Positions 62,569 to 64,000 of a DNA stretch of 64,000 nt are shown here, one piece after another. Position 1 is the stretch's first letter. Each line of letters starts with the position of its first letter. Under the pieces are notes generated by a model. That model had not been told where the DNA came from and did not search any database. It saw nothing but the letters and a program-made list of their open reading frames with translations. The position numbers and the translations under genes are program-made. Source of the DNA: Arthrobacter sp. (GTDB taxonomy: Bacteria; Actinomycetota; Actinomycetes; Actinomycetales; Micrococcaceae); the NCBI GenBank assembly GCA_023264815.1, contig JAHFUZ010000015.1, positions 1 to 64,000 on the forward strand, given 5' to 3'.

Positions 62569-62634
62569 TGTTGCTCCTTTGTCTTTCGGCGCCTAATGGT
62601 TCGGCACCGTGAGTCGTTGTTTGGTAAGGCCGGG

Positions 62635-64000
62635 TCAGACCGTTGCGGGAACGGCTTCTACCGTAGCAGCGGGTTTGGCGGCCACCCAGCGCTTGAGGGC
62701 CACAACAACCAGGGCGCTCACTACGGTTCCGGCCAGGATGGAGACTACGAACATCGCCAGGTTGCCGATGGCGAAGAACACGAAGATGCCGCCGTGTGGT
62801 GCCTGCGAGGTGACGCCGGTAGCCATGCTGAGTGCACCGGTCAGGGCGCCGCCCACCATGCTCGCGGGGATGACACGCAGCGGATCTGCGGCAGCGAACG
62901 GGATGGCGCCTTCGGAGATGAAGGAAGCCCCCAGCAGCCACGCAGCCTTGCCGTTCTCGCGCTCGGCCAGGCTGAAGAGCTTCTTGTCCAGGACGGTGGC
63001 CAGGGCCATCGCCAGCGGCGGAACCATGCCGGCAGCCATTACGGTGGCCATGATCTGCCACGGTGCCTGGTTGGTGGCGCTGCCTGCGCTCAGGCCGGCA
63101 ACGGCGAACGCGTAGGCCACCTTGTTGACCGGACCGCCGAGGTCGAAGCACATCATGAGGCCCAGAATGATGCCAAGGACCACAGCCGACGCGCCGGTCA
63201 TGCCCGAGAGCCAGGAGTTCAGTCCAGCGGTGATGCCTGCGATGGGGCCGCCGAGGACCAGGAACATCAGGCCGGAGGCAAAGATGGAGGCCAGCAGCGG
63301 GATGATCACCACGGGCATCAGGCCGCGGAGCCAGCGGGGCACCTGCCAGGTCCCGATCAGGTGGGCCATGTAGCCGGCCAGCAGGCCGCCAACGATGCCG
63401 CCCAGGAAGCCGGCACCCATAAAGCCTGCAACGGCACCGGCCACAAAACCTGGTGCGATGCCGGGCCGGTCAGCGATGGCGTAGGCAATATAGCCGGCCA
63501 GCGCGGGGACCAGGAAGCCCATGGACAGGGCGCCGATCTTGAACAGCACCGCGCCGAGGTAGATCGCAAGGCCGCCCTCAGGCAGGTTGCCGAAGTTGTT
63601 CTCCACCACCACCTTGTCTGCCACGGCGGTGATGTCGTAGCCGCCCAGCAGGAAGCCCAGGGCGATCAGCAGGCCGCCGCCGGCCACGAAGGGGATCATG
63701 TAACTGACACCGGTCAGCAGTGCCCGCTTCAGTTTCTGGCCGATGTGCTCGCCCTTTTCGGCAGCCTCGGCCTCGGCCTGTTCCTCGGCGCCGAAGTGCG
63801 GGACGCGGCGGGCGTGCGGATCGGTGGCTGCGGCAAGTGCTTCCTGCACCATCTTTCCCGGCTCGTCGATGCCGCGCTTCACGGGTGCGTTGATGACCGG
63901 TTTGCCGGCAAAGCGTTCCTTGCCGCGGACGTCCACGTCCACCGCGAAAATCACGGCGTCTGCGGCGGCGATCACGGCAGGGTCCAGCGGCTTGGCGCCG
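62635..64000 (-). CDS. fruA: PTS fructose permease, end of IIB plus IIC (5' part beyond the window edge)
   Basis: The frame is open to the right edge. It begins within the IIB domain (AADAVIFAVDVDVRGKERFAGKP), followed by a linker and the complete IIC domain with about ten helices. IIC landmarks are LTGVSYMIPFVAGGGLLIALGF, FDLGGPVNKVAYAF and FISEGAIPFAAADPLRVIPA (sugar-site Glu). It transports and phosphorylates fructose. The EIIA may be fused N-terminally or separate, outside the window. Confidence 0.93.
   Translation of the reverse strand, partial: GAKPLDPAVIAAADAVIFAVDVDVRGKERFAGKPVINAPVKRGIDEPGKMVQEALAAATDPHARRVPHFGAEEQAEAEAAEKGEHIGQKLKRALLTGVSYMIPFVAGGGLLIALGFLLGGYDITAVADKVVVENNFGNLPEGGLAIYLGAVLFKIGALSMGFLVPALAGYIAYAIADRPGIAPGFVAGAVAGFMGAGFLGGIVGGLLAGYMAHLIGTWQVPRWLRGLMPVVIIPLLASIFASGLMFLVLGGPIAGITAGLNSWLSGMTGASAVVLGIILGLMMCFDLGGPVNKVAYAFAVAGLSAGSATNQAPWQIMATVMAAGMVPPLAMALATVLDKKLFSLAERENGKAAWLLGASFISEGAIPFAAADPLRVIPASMVGGALTGALSMATGVTSQAPHGGIFVFFAIGNLAMFVVSILAGTVVSALVVVALKRWVAAKPAATVEAVPATV

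Overview
The window reads as a stretch of chromosome from a high-GC actinobacterium of the Arthrobacter/Pseudarthrobacter type. This is inferred from gene content: a LigD/Ku end-joining pair with a lysine- and alanine-rich Ku tail, a desABCD-like hydroxamate siderophore operon, DUF222/HNH (13E12-like) genes, many GTG/TTG starts and dense operons. No species can be fixed from the sequence alone. Both edges cut genes: prfC at the left (5' end missing) and a fructose PTS gene at the right (5' end missing).

Layout. 1-7.2 kb: housekeeping genes (prfC, a beta-ketoacyl synthase, a histidine kinase, radA, a FUSC membrane protein) plus a decayed LysR fragment. 7.2-13.6 kb: phosphate uptake. pstSCAB lies behind a PHO-box-like repeat with a strong hairpin between pstS and pstC, and faces a pit-type transporter with its DUF47 partner. 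A cloverleaf-like structured sequence of unknown nature sits upstream of the DUF47 gene. 13.6-19.4 kb: a conserved hypothetical gene, tRNA-Lys(TTT), a GAF-ANTAR regulator, a HhH-GPD protein, a second LysR remnant and malQ. 19.4-24 kb: an aromatic-catabolism cluster (GntR regulator, flavin hydroxylase, FAH-type hydrolase, extradiol dioxygenase). 24-28.2 kb: a secreted GH13 amylase with a LacI-type operator upstream, and a PrmC-like methyltransferase.

28.3-33.1 kb is the most unusual part. A 3,290-bp transposon at 28700-31989 has 5'-TGTTA ends, about 51-nt imperfect inverted ends and a 5-bp target duplication (GGTGG). It carries three co-directional genes: a zinc-ribbon/HTH protein, a D,D(35)E transposase and an AAA+ ATPase. 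It interrupts a DUF222/HNH endonuclease gene, and removing the element plus one duplication copy restores that reading frame exactly. The architecture matches the Tn7/Tn5053/Mu class, reduced to three genes.

33.2-38.6 kb: small membrane and stress proteins, an aldo/keto-reductase remnant, two intact aldo/keto reductases, an epimerase-like gene and a dodecin. 38.6-44.3 kb: an acid-sugar catabolic operon (DUF1537 kinase, 3-hydroxyacid dehydrogenase, GntP permease, class II aldolase) divergent from a FadR-type regulator, with two TGTCNGACA palindromes between them. 44.3-46.6 kb: DUF1304 protein, acyltransferase 3, small GNAT protein. 46.6-52.2 kb: siderophore operon behind an iron box. 52.3-56.1 kb: SDR, FUSC and MFS genes. 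56.5-57.1 kb: two small hypothetical genes. 57.2-61.1 kb: LigD and Ku, plus a small SAP/Rho-N-like protein. 61.3-64 kb: a methyltransferase, HPr and the fructose PTS permease. Several long perfect hairpins (54316-54365, 57150-57209, 62208-62262) separate transcription units; the last two look more like intergenic palindrome families than simple terminators.
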